Shown: positions 9,519 to 18,651 of the stretch, piece after piece
Layout of the letters: every line of letters starts with the position of its first letter
How positions within the stretch are numbered: position 1 is the stretch's first letter
From: an uncultured Sphingomonas sp.
Lineage (GTDB): Bacteria > Pseudomonadota > Alphaproteobacteria > Sphingomonadales > Sphingomonadaceae
Assembly: GCA_913775795.1 (NCBI GenBank)
Contig: CAJYLT010000083.1
Span: forward strand, 1 to 64,000
Reading direction: 5' to 3'
Length of the DNA stretch: 64,000 bases
Position numbers and translations under genes: made by a program
The notes under the pieces: model-generated
What the model was told of the DNA's origin: nothing
The model's input: only the letters and a program-made list of their open reading frames with translations
Databases searched by the model: none

Positions 9519-10987
9519 TCCCGCCGCGGCGCTTCGTCATCCTGGGCGGGGGCACCGCCGGCTGGATCGCCGCGCACCTGTTGAAGCGCGCTTTCGCCGA
9601 CAGCGCCGTCACCCTCGTCGAATCGCCGGAGATCGGCACGATCGGCGTCGGCGAAGGATCGACCCCGACGCTCAAGCGCTTCTTCGAACTGATCGGCGCG
9701 GACGAGGGCGAGTGGATGCCCCGCTGCGGCGCGACGTACAAGGCGGGGATCCGGTTCGACGGGTGGAGCCCGGCCGCGCCCTGGCCCGGCTATCGCCACC
9801 CGTTCACGACTCAGGTCGACGTGCATACCGAGGACGCGTTCGTCCTCAACTGCCGCAACCGTCGCCTCGGCTACGACGTGCCGACATTGCCCGACCGGTT
9901 CCTGTTAAACGGCGTCCTGTCGGCACGCGGACTGACGCCCGTCGCGCCGCCGAGCTTTCCGTTCAAGATCGAATATGGCTATCATTTCGACGCCGGGCTG
10001 CTCGGCGCGTATCTGCGCGACCTTGCCGTCGCGCGCGGCGTCGTCCACCGGCAGGCGCGCGTCGCCGGGGTGGAGCGCGCCGGGAACGGCGATATCGCCG
10101 CGCTGGCGATCGAGGGCGACGAGCGGATCGAGGCCGACTTCTTCGTCGATTGCAGCGGCTTTGCCGGCCTCTTGATCGAGCGGACGCTGGGCGTGCCGTT
10201 CCTTCCCTATGCCGACAACCTGTTCAACGACGCCGCGGTCGTGCTGGCGACGCCGATGACGGGCGTGCCGCCGGTCGAGACGGTGGCGATGGCGATGTCC
10301 AACGGCTGGCGCTGGTCGATTCCGCTCGAGCATCGGTTCGGCAACGGCTACGTCTATTCCAGCGCATTCCAGACGGCCGACGCCGCGGAGGCCGAGCTGC
10401 GCCGCGCGCTCGGCGTCGGCGACGACGTGCCCGCGCGGCACCTCAAGTTCCGTGTCGGACAGGCGGCGCGTGCGTGGGAGCGCAACTGCCTCGCGGTCGG
10501 CCTGTCGCAGGGATTCATCGAGCCGCTGGAGGCGACCGCACTGCATCTCGTCCTCGGCACCGTCGAGCAGTTCGTCCGGCATTTCGGCGACGGTGGCGGC
10601 ACCGATCGCCACCGGGACGCCTTCAACGCCGCGATCGACGAGCGGATGGCGGGGGTGCGTGACTACATCGTGGCGCATTACAAGCTGAACACCCGCAGCG
10701 ACACCGAATACTGGCGCGCCAACGCCGCCAACATGGCGCTGTCCGAGCCGCTGCTCCACCTACTCGACCGCTGGTTCCGGCGGGGCGACATGACCGAGGA
10801 ACTGGCGCGGCAGGGCCGTCGCAGCCATTTCGGCAGCCTGTCATGGCACTGCCTGCTTGCCGGCTATGGCGCATTCCCCCCGGTCAGCCAGCCGCGCCGC
10901 CGCGACGTCGATTTTCACGACGACCGCGGGATCGAGGCGTTCCTGCACGGATGCAGCCTCAACTTTGCACCGGCCCGAAGCTCCTGA
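9515..10987 (+). CDS. Flavin-dependent tryptophan halogenase family protein (second, coupled)
   Basis: FVILGGGTAGWIAA, Lys in ATYKAGIRF, GWRWSIP, GFIEPLEATALH. ATG at 9515 overlaps the preceding TGA. Confidence 0.88.
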   Translation: MIPPRRFVILGGGTAGWIAAHLLKRAFADSAVTLVESPEIGTIGVGEGSTPTLKRFFELIGADEGEWMPRCGATYKAGIRFDGWSPAAPWPGYRHPFTTQVDVHTEDAFVLNCRNRRLGYDVPTLPDRFLLNGVLSARGLTPVAPPSFPFKIEYGYHFDAGLLGAYLRDLAVARGVVHRQARVAGVERAGNGDIAALAIEGDERIEADFFVDCSGFAGLLIERTLGVPFLPYADNLFNDAAVVLATPMTGVPPVETVAMAMSNGWRWSIPLEHRFGNGYVYSSAFQTADAAEAELRRALGVGDDVPARHLKFRVGQAARAWERNCLAVGLSQGFIEPLEATALHLVLGTVEQFVRHFGDGGGTDRHRDAFNAAIDERMAGVRDYIVAHYKLNTRSDTEYWRANAANMALSEPLLHLLDRWFRRGDMTEELARQGRRSHFGSLSWHCLLAGYGAFPPVSQPRRRDVDFHDDRGIEAFLHGCSLNFAPARSS

Positions 10988-11044
10988 GCCATATCATTAC
11001 GATACCGATACGGATGTAGCGAAATGGCCACGGGAGGACCGAAC

Positions 11045-11605
11045 ATGCGCCGATCTCCGAAGAAATTGCTACCTGTCGCGGGGCTGTTGCTGGCGGCGTC
11101 CGCGCCCGTGCCGGTGACGGTCGAGGATGCGCTCGCCGGGACCGCGGGGCGGTGGCAGGGCGAGCTTCAGTATCGCGACTATCAGAGCGACAGCTGGCAG
11201 GGCCTGCCCGTGACGATCCAGATCGGTGTCCAGCCGGACCATGTGACGATCCTGCGCACCGCGTCCTATGACGACGGGCCGCAGACGGGGATCGTCACGA
11301 TCACCACCGCCACGCTGTTCGATGCGACCGCGAACGAGGCGCGCTATGCGATCCTGCGCCGCGGGCGCGCCATCGATAGCGGCGCGGCGACGATCGAGCG
11401 CTTCGCCCCCGGGGCCGACGCCGCCCACTGGACGCTCACCACCATCGAGCATCGCATGGACGGCACCGACCGCGCGCAGGTGCGCGAGACGACGGTGCGT
11501 GACGGGGATCGGATGGTGACGACCAAGACGGTCAACCCCGATGCCGACGGCACCGACCAGTGGTTGCCGCGCAACCGCACGGTGCTCAAGCGGGTGGCAA
11601 GCTAG
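11045..11605 (+). CDS. Hypothetical secreted protein
   Basis: N-terminal signal-like MRRSPKKLLPVAGLLLAASAPVPVTV; coherent ORF with no recognised family. Confidence 0.6.
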   Translation: MRRSPKKLLPVAGLLLAASAPVPVTVEDALAGTAGRWQGELQYRDYQSDSWQGLPVTIQIGVQPDHVTILRTASYDDGPQTGIVTITTATLFDATANEARYAILRRGRAIDSGAATIERFAPGADAAHWTLTTIEHRMDGTDRAQVRETTVRDGDRMVTTKTVNPDADGTDQWLPRNRTVLKRVAS

Positions 11606-12705
11606 AACCCGGTTCCCCAGGGCGCGACGCGGTCCACACCGAAGATGCCGCGCGGCGGCAGGTCGAAGATGAAATAGGGGTTCGGGCGGGGCGGCGCGCC
11701 CACCGCATCGAGTGTTGCGCGCTGTTCAGGCGACAGCACGATATCGAGCGACGCGGCGTTCTCGCGCACCTGTTCCGGCCGGCTTGCGCCCATCAGGACC
11801 GAGGAAACGCCCGGCCGGCCCGTTACCCACGCCAGCGCCACCTGCGCCATCGGCCGGCCGATTTCACCCGCGACCTCTCGCAAAACGTCGACGATGCCGA
11901 AGTTCGCCTCGGTGAACAGCATGCCGCCATAGGGATTGTCGCCGTTGAGGCGCCCGTCGCTGCCGTCGCCATGCTCGCCGGCCTTGTTCGGCAGCCCGCC
12001 CGCCGGCCCTGCCGCCGCCAGTTTCTCGCGCCCGTATTTGCCCGTCAGCATCCCGAAGCCGAGCGGGCTCCACGCCACCAGCCCCATCCCGAGCGCCCGG
12101 CCGGCGGGCAGCACGTCCAACTCGACCCCGCGATCGATCAGCGAATAGCTGTACTGCAATCCGATCGGCTCGGGCAGGCCGTGCGCGCGCGCCAGCGTCG
12201 CGATCTGCGCGACATACCAGGCGGGGGCGTTGGAAAAGCCATAATAGAGGATGTCGCCGCGCCGCACCGCATCGGTCAGCGCACGCAGCACCTCCTCCGG
12301 CGGGGTCGTGCGGTCCCAGACATGCGTCCAGTAAAGGTCGATGCGCCCGCTGCCGAGGCGCTTGAGTGATCCCTCCAGCCCGTCCCGGATGTTACGCGCC
12401 GAATTGCCGCCCGCCAGCGGATTGCCCTCGCCGCGCGCGAAGCCGGATTTGGTGGCGATCACCATCCGGTCGCGGTCGCCGCGTTCGCGAAGGAAGCGGC
12501 CGATCATCGCCTCGCTCTCGCCGCCGGAATAGACGTCGGCGGTATCGATGAAATTGCCGCCGGTATCGGCATAGGCGTCGAAGATCGCGCGCGACCCCGC
12601 CTCGTCCGCGCCCCAGCGCCCCGCGCCAAAGGTCATCGTGCCTAGCGCCAGCGGGCTGACGATCAGGCCCGAGCGGCCCAGCGTGCGATAGTCGGTCATG
12701 TCCAT
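11602..12705 (-). CDS. Aldo/keto reductase
   Basis: YRTLGRSGLIVSPLALGTMTFG, NFIDTADVYSGGESE, IATKSGF. Confidence 0.88.
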   Translation of the reverse strand: MDMTDYRTLGRSGLIVSPLALGTMTFGAGRWGADEAGSRAIFDAYADTGGNFIDTADVYSGGESEAMIGRFLRERGDRDRMVIATKSGFARGEGNPLAGGNSARNIRDGLEGSLKRLGSGRIDLYWTHVWDRTTPPEEVLRALTDAVRRGDILYYGFSNAPAWYVAQIATLARAHGLPEPIGLQYSYSLIDRGVELDVLPAGRALGMGLVAWSPLGFGMLTGKYGREKLAAAGPAGGLPNKAGEHGDGSDGRLNGDNPYGGMLFTEANFGIVDVLREVAGEIGRPMAQVALAWVTGRPGVSSVLMGASRPEQVRENAASLDIVLSPEQRATLDAVGAPPRPNPYFIFDLPPRGIFGVDRVAPWGTGF

Positions 12706-12800
12706 GGCTCGTCACTCCTCTGTCGGGAATGGAGGTAAGGCACGGACGATCGCCGGATTAGCCGTTGCGGACCGCAAGGGCCCGTGAGCATGGTGCAGCA

Positions 12801-13685
12801 ATGCGGCGCGGCGACCTCGACGATCTTGCGGCCTTTGCCAGCGTCGCCCGGCATCGCAGCTTCACGCGAGCGGCGGCCGAGCTCGGCCTGTCGCCCTCCG
12901 CGCTCAGCCATGCGATGAAGGCGCTGGAGGCGCGTCTGGACGTCCGCCTGCTCGCGCGCACCACCCGCTCGGTCGCGCCGACCGCGGCGGGGGCGCAGCT
13001 CCTGCGATCGCTCGATCCGGCATTGGCGCAGGTGACGGCAGGGCTCGCCTCGCTGGCCGACCTGCGGGGGGCGCCGTCGGGCACGGTGCGGCTGGCGACG
13101 TTCGGCTATGCGGCGCGCACGATCCTGGCGCCGCGGTTGCCGCAATTCCTGCTCGATCATCCAGACGTGTCGGTCGAGGTGATCGTCGAGGACCGGCTGA
13201 TCGACCTCGTCGCCGGCGGGTTCGATGCCGGCATCCGGCTGGGCGAGAGCGTCGAGCGCGACATGGTAGCCGTGCCGGTGGGGCCGGACCTTCGCACCGT
13301 CGTGGTCGGCACGCCGGGCTATTTCGATCACCGCGCGATACCGGACACGCCGGCCGCGCTCGATGCCCATGTCTGCGTCAACTACCGCCTGCTCGGCGGC
13401 GGGGGGCTGCTGCCGTGGGAGTTCGAGGCCGCAGGGCGCGACATCCGGGTGAAGGTGTCGGGGCGTCTGATCGTCAATGACGAGGCACTAGCCGCGGCGG
13501 CGGTGCGGGCGGGGACAGGCCTCGGCTACATGATGGAGCACGATGTCGCTGACGAGATCGCCGACGGCCGGCTGATCCAGGTGCTGGCCGACTGGTGCCC
13601 GGTCTATCCCGGCTGCCGCCTCTATTACCCTGACCGCCGCGTCACGCCCGCGCTGCGCGCGCTGATCGATACGCTTCGTCTGTAG
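12801..13685 (+). CDS. LysR family transcriptional regulator
   Basis: DLAAFASVARHRSFTRAAAELGLSPSALSHAMKALEARLDVRLLARTTRSV. Confidence 0.88.
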   Translation: MRRGDLDDLAAFASVARHRSFTRAAAELGLSPSALSHAMKALEARLDVRLLARTTRSVAPTAAGAQLLRSLDPALAQVTAGLASLADLRGAPSGTVRLATFGYAARTILAPRLPQFLLDHPDVSVEVIVEDRLIDLVAGGFDAGIRLGESVERDMVAVPVGPDLRTVVVGTPGYFDHRAIPDTPAALDAHVCVNYRLLGGGGLLPWEFEAAGRDIRVKVSGRLIVNDEALAAAAVRAGTGLGYMMEHDVADEIADGRLIQVLADWCPVYPGCRLYYPDRRVTPALRALIDTLRL

Positions 13686-13797
13686 GCACGTTGGTCGTCG
13701 GCCGCCGGGCGGCGCGTCGCGATCGATGATAGCGCGGACCTTTCGCGGCCATGCTAGGTTTCCCATTGCCGTATCGGCATCATTCGGGAGAAACAGA

Positions 13798-15285
13798 GTG
13801 CCGACGACCGCTGCCGACGATGCCGAAACCGGCATACAGGGACTCGACGATATCCTGGGCGGCGGGTTCGAGCGGGCGCGGACCTTCCTGCTCGAGGGGA
13901 GTCCCGGCACCGGCAAGACGACGGTCGCGCTCCAGTTCCTGCTGGCCGGTGCGCGCGCGGGCGAGCGATGCCTCTACATCACGCTGTCGGAGACCGAGGA
14001 CGAACTGCGCGCGACGGCGGCTTCGCACGACTGGGATCTGGCCGGTGTCGAGCTTTACGAACTGGTGCCGCCGGAGAATTTGCTTGACGAGGATCAGCAG
14101 CAGAGCCTGCTCTATTCCTCCGACCTCGAACTCGGCGAGACGACGAAGCGCATTTTCGAGGCGTTCGAGCGGGTGAAGCCCGACCGCGTCGTCGTCGACA
14201 GCCTGTCCGAAATCCGGCTGCTCGCGCAAAGCTCGCTGCGCTACCGGCGTCAGATCCTCGCGCTGAAGCACTATTTCGCCCGGAGCCGGGCGACCGTCCT
14301 GATGCTCGACGACCTCACCACCGACATGAACGACAAGACGGTTCATTCGGTCGCGCACGGTGTCGTCCGGCTGGAGGAGATCGCGCCCGAATATGGCGCC
14401 GAGCGGCGACGGCTGCGCGTCATCAAGTATCGCGGGCGCGCGTTTCGCGGCGGCTATCACGACGCGACGATCAAGCCGGGCGGCGTCCAGGTATACCCCC
14501 GCCTCGTTTCGGCCGAGCACAAGACGCGGTTCGCGCGCGACCTGGTGACGACGGACGTTGCCGAGCTCAACGACCTGCTCGGCGGCGGGATCGAGCGCGG
14601 GTCGAGCGTGCTGGTGCTGGGGCCGGCGGGGACGGGCAAGAGCTCGGTCGTGCTCACTTTCGTCCAGACCGCGATCAACCGCGGCGAAAGCGCGGCGATG
14701 TTCGTGTTCGACGAGGAGATCGGCCTGCTGATCCAGCGGGCACAGGGCCTCGGCATCGACCTTCAGGCGATGATCGACGCCGGTAAGCTCCTCCTCCAGC
14801 AGGTCGATGCGGCCGAACTGTCGCCGGGCGAGTTTTCCGCGCGGGTGCGCGCCTGTGTCGAGAAATATGGCGCGAAGACCGTCGTCGTCGACAGCCTCAA
14901 CGGTTATCAGGCGGCGATGCCGGGCGAGCAGGCGCTGATCCTCCACCTGCACGAGATGCTGCAATATCTGAACCGGCAGGGGGCAACGACCTTCCTCACG
15001 GTGGCGCAGCACGGGCTGGTGGGCGACATGAAGACGCCCGTCGACGTCACTTATCTGGCCGATACCGTCATTCTGCTGCGCTATTTCGAGGCGCTCGGCC
15101 GCGTCCGCCGCGCGATCTCGATCGTCAAGAAGCGGACCGGGCCGCATGAAAACACCATCCGCGAATACCGGATCGGCGACTGGGGCATCACGCTCGGCGA
15201 ACCGCTCACGAGGTTCCAGGGTGTCCTGCGCGGGGTGCCGATGCTGCATGGCGACGCCGATTTGCTGGACGGCGACGGGACGTGA
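13798..15285 (+). CDS. KaiC-like tandem RecA-type ATPase
   Basis: Two Walker A motifs (EGSPGTGKTT, GPAGTGKSS), GIQGLDDILGGGFERARTFL and ELNDLLGGGIERGS. GTG start at 13798 after GGGAGAAACAG. Confidence 0.85.
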   Translation: MPTTAADDAETGIQGLDDILGGGFERARTFLLEGSPGTGKTTVALQFLLAGARAGERCLYITLSETEDELRATAASHDWDLAGVELYELVPPENLLDEDQQQSLLYSSDLELGETTKRIFEAFERVKPDRVVVDSLSEIRLLAQSSLRYRRQILALKHYFARSRATVLMLDDLTTDMNDKTVHSVAHGVVRLEEIAPEYGAERRRLRVIKYRGRAFRGGYHDATIKPGGVQVYPRLVSAEHKTRFARDLVTTDVAELNDLLGGGIERGSSVLVLGPAGTGKSSVVLTFVQTAINRGESAAMFVFDEEIGLLIQRAQGLGIDLQAMIDAGKLLLQQVDAAELSPGEFSARVRACVEKYGAKTVVVDSLNGYQAAMPGEQALILHLHEMLQYLNRQGATTFLTVAQHGLVGDMKTPVDVTYLADTVILLRYFEALGRVRRAISIVKKRTGPHENTIREYRIGDWGITLGEPLTRFQGVLRGVPMLHGDADLLDGDGT

Positions 15286-17636
15286 AGCGGACGACGGTTT
15301 CCGAACGCGCGCTCGTCCTCGCGCCGCGAGGTCGCGACGCCGCGATCGCGGCGGCGATGCTGGGCGAGGCGCACCTCGAATCCACGGTCTGCGCGTCGCT
15401 AGGCGATCTGGTCGCCGAGCTCGACCGCGGTGCGGCGCTGGTCGTCGTCACCGAAGAGGCGATCGCGACCGCTGACCTGTCGCCGCTCACCGGCTGGTTT
15501 GCCGAGCAGCAGGAGTGGTCGGACCTGCCCTTCATCCTCCTGACCCGTCGCGGGGGCGGGCTGGAGCGCAATCCGGCGGCGGCACGCTATCTCGACCTTC
15601 TCGGCAACATCACCTTTCTCGAGCGCCCGTTCCATCCCACCACGCTCATCAGCATCGTCCGGTCCGCGGTGCGCGCCCGCCGCCGCCAGTACGAAGCGCG
15701 CGCGCGGCTGATCGCGCTGCAGGAAAGCGAGGCCCGCTACCGCACGCTGTTCGAAAATATCGAGGTCGGCTTCTGCATCATCGAGATGATCTTCGACGAT
15801 GCCGGGCCGCCGGTCGACTATCGCTTCATCGAGGCCAACCCCGCCTTTGCGGCACAGGCGGGCTTCGACCCTGCCGGCCGGCGGATGCGAGAGATCGTGC
15901 CCGATCACGAAGCCTACTGGTTCGAATTCTACGGCCGCGTCGCCGCCACGGGCGAGCCGGGCCGCGTCGAGCAAGGATCGGCGACGCTCGGCCGCTGGTG
16001 GGACGTCCACGCGTTCCGGGTGGGTACAGCGACCGAGGGCCGCGTGGCGGTGCTGTTCAACGATATCACCGCGCGGCGCGATGCCGAACTCCGGCTCCAG
16101 ACGCTGAACGAAACGCTGGAGGCGCAGGTCACGGCCAGGGCGGCGGAGCGCGATCGCCTCTGGAACCTGTCGCAGGACATGCTCGCCCGCGCCGACTATA
16201 GCGGGATGATGTCGGCGGTCAGCCCGGCGTGGAGCCGCGTGCTGGGGTGGTCGGCGGAGGAGCTGCTGTCGCGCGGCTATGCCAGCTTCATGCATCCCGA
16301 CGATGCCGCGCCGACGCTTGCCGCGCTGACCGCGATGGCGCAGTCGGGCGAACCGGCACGCTACGAGAACCGCATCGCGACGAAGGACGGCGGGTGGAAG
16401 CCGATCGAATGGACCGTCGCGCCCGAGCCCGACGGCGCGAACTTCATCGCGGTCGGCCGCGACCTCACGCACGCCAAGGCGCGCGAGGCCGAGCTCGAAG
16501 CGGCGCAGGTGGCGCTGCGCCAGAGCCAGAAGATGGAGGCGATGGGTAGCCTGACGGGTGGCGTCGCGCACGATTTCAACAACCTGCTGACCCCGATCAT
16601 CGGTTCGCTCGACATGCTGCACCGAAAGGGGCTGGGGTCGGAGCGCGAGAAGCGGCTGATCGACGGCGCGCTGCAATCGGCCGAGCGCGCGAGGATGCTG
16701 GTCCAGCGCCTGCTCGCCTTCGCGCGCCGCCAGCCGCTCCAGGCGATGGCGGTCGACGTGCCGCAACTGGTCGCCGGCATGCTCGACCTGATCGGGTCGA
16801 CGCTCGGCCCCGCGATCGACCTGACGGTGGACTCGCCCGCCGGCCTGCCGCTGGCGCGTGCGGATGCCAACCAGCTCGAGATGGCGCTCCTCAACCTTGC
16901 GGTGAATGCGCGGGATGCGATGCCGGGCGGCGGCGAACTGCGCGTCGAGGTTCGCCGCGAGTCGGTGCGCGACCGGCGTCCCGGGCTGCCGCGCGGTCAT
17001 TACGTCCGCCTGAGCGTTCGCGACACCGGCACCGGCATGGACGAGGCAACGCTCGCCCGCGCGATCGAGCCGTTCTTCTCGACCAAGGGGATCGGCAAGG
17101 GCACCGGCCTTGGCCTGTCGATGGTGCATGGCCTTGCCGCGCAGCTCGGCGGCGCGCTGACGATCGAGAGCGATGTGGGGCGCGGCACGGCGGTGTCGCT
17201 GTGGCTACCCGTCAGCAACGATCCGCTGCCGGTCGAGCACCGCCCGCGCGCTGGCGAGGTCGGCGACGAGCCACACGGCACCGCGCTGCTCGTCGACGAC
17301 GAGGATCTGGTGCGGATGAGCACGGCGCACATGCTGTCCGACATGGGGTTCGACGTGGTCGAGGCGGCGTCGGGGGAAAGCGCGTTGTCGATGCTCGCCG
17401 CCGGCCTCGAGCCGCAGCTTTTGGTGACCGATCACCTGATGCCCGGCATGACCGGCGCGCAGCTGGTCGAGGCGGTGCGGACGGACCGGCCGTCGCTCAA
17501 GGCGCTGATCGTTTCCGGCTATGCCGAAGCGGAGGGGATCGACCCGGCGATCCCCCGGCTGACCAAGCCGTTCCGCCGTGACGAACTCGCCGCGACGCTT
17601 GCCGCGCTGACGGCGGGCGCGGAAGCGGTCCACTAG
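15282..17636 (+). CDS. Hybrid sensor histidine kinase / response regulator with PAS domains
   Basis: H-box GGVAHDFNNLLTPIIGSLDML, NLAVNARDAMPGGGEL, GTGLGLSMVHG, receiver LLVDDEDLVRMS...VTDHLMPGMTG. GTG start overlaps the kaiC-like TGA. Confidence 0.88.
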   Translation: MKRTTVSERALVLAPRGRDAAIAAAMLGEAHLESTVCASLGDLVAELDRGAALVVVTEEAIATADLSPLTGWFAEQQEWSDLPFILLTRRGGGLERNPAAARYLDLLGNITFLERPFHPTTLISIVRSAVRARRRQYEARARLIALQESEARYRTLFENIEVGFCIIEMIFDDAGPPVDYRFIEANPAFAAQAGFDPAGRRMREIVPDHEAYWFEFYGRVAATGEPGRVEQGSATLGRWWDVHAFRVGTATEGRVAVLFNDITARRDAELRLQTLNETLEAQVTARAAERDRLWNLSQDMLARADYSGMMSAVSPAWSRVLGWSAEELLSRGYASFMHPDDAAPTLAALTAMAQSGEPARYENRIATKDGGWKPIEWTVAPEPDGANFIAVGRDLTHAKAREAELEAAQVALRQSQKMEAMGSLTGGVAHDFNNLLTPIIGSLDMLHRKGLGSEREKRLIDGALQSAERARMLVQRLLAFARRQPLQAMAVDVPQLVAGMLDLIGSTLGPAIDLTVDSPAGLPLARADANQLEMALLNLAVNARDAMPGGGELRVEVRRESVRDRRPGLPRGHYVRLSVRDTGTGMDEATLARAIEPFFSTKGIGKGTGLGLSMVHGLAAQLGGALTIESDVGRGTAVSLWLPVSNDPLPVEHRPRAGEVGDEPHGTALLVDDEDLVRMSTAHMLSDMGFDVVEAASGESALSMLAAGLEPQLLVTDHLMPGMTGAQLVEAVRTDRPSLKALIVSGYAEAEGIDPAIPRLTKPFRRDELAATLAALTAGAEAVH

Positions 17637-17657
17637 CCGCAGCGCGGCCCGCTCCGC

Positions 17658-18638
17658 TCAGTCGATCGCGGCGTCGATCCCTGGCGGGACCGTGACGGGG
17701 GTGTCGGCAGGCTCGACCGGGTGGGAGAAGCGGTCGGTCGGCGTGCCGCCCGCGTCCCACAGCGCCGCGCCGTTGCCGTTCGCCGAACAAAGCAGCCAGC
17801 GCGCGGTGCCGCTGACGATGCTCGTCGCATAGCGCGTGCCCGCCGGCACGTTCGCCGCGTCGCCCTCGGTCAGCAGGTGCGTCTCGCCGCCGATCGTCCA
17901 TTCGACCGCGCCGCCCAGGATATAGGCGAAGACGTGCGTGTCGCGGTGGCGGATCGCCGGCATCGCCGCCCCGCGCCCGCCCTCGATCACGCGCATATCG
18001 ACCATCGCGTCGCTTTCGTCGGCGGTCAGCACCGCGGTCGACAGGTGGCCGCCGAGCACGCTGCGCCGGCCATAGCCCGCGTCGAGGAAGTAGGAGGCAT
18101 GGGCGCCCGGCAGCGCGCGGTCGCCGTCGCCCATCTCGCTCGCCGCGACATACTCGCCCTCGACGCGCATGATCCCGAACTTGCCCATCGCCGGGCCCAT
18201 CCGCGAGAAGTCGTACGGGTGGTCGGCGGGGGGCAGCGCGGTCATCCCCCAGACCTCGCCCGCATCGACGAAGAACTCTTCCCACCCGCCCGGCGCCACG
18301 ATGCCGAAGAACTGGGTGCGCGGCGCGACGCTCTGATAGCTGTGCACGTCGCCGGGGCGGACATAGGCGAAGTCGCCGGGGTGGAGGATGCGGCTCTGAT
18401 CGCCGCACCACACCTGAAGCCGGCCGCGCGTGCAGAACCAGGTGTCGTGCTCGCGCTCATGATAGTGGAGCGGGATCGGCCCGCGATCGAGCGGCGCCTG
18501 ACAGACGACCGCGCCGAACCCGCCCGCGGTCTCGTTCACCCCCGCCAGCGTGTGGATCATCTGCCCCGCGACCAGCGTGCAGCGGCCCTCGCCGGCTTTG
18601 AGGACATAGGCGCGGGCAGCGCCGGGCAGGTCGGTCAT
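17658..18638 (-). CDS. Bicupin, quercetin 2,3-dioxygenase-like
   Basis: Two cupin folds: PLHYHEREHDTWFCTRGRLQVW...PGDFAYVRPGDVHSY and AIRHRDTHVFAYILGGAVEWTIGG...GDAANVPAGTRY. Confidence 0.65.
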   Translation of the reverse strand: MTDLPGAARAYVLKAGEGRCTLVAGQMIHTLAGVNETAGGFGAVVCQAPLDRGPIPLHYHEREHDTWFCTRGRLQVWCGDQSRILHPGDFAYVRPGDVHSYQSVAPRTQFFGIVAPGGWEEFFVDAGEVWGMTALPPADHPYDFSRMGPAMGKFGIMRVEGEYVAASEMGDGDRALPGAHASYFLDAGYGRRSVLGGHLSTAVLTADESDAMVDMRVIEGGRGAAMPAIRHRDTHVFAYILGGAVEWTIGGETHLLTEGDAANVPAGTRYATSIVSGTARWLLCSANGNGAALWDAGGTPTDRFSHPVEPADTPVTVPPGIDAAID

Positions 18639-18651
18639 CGGTCGGATCCTC

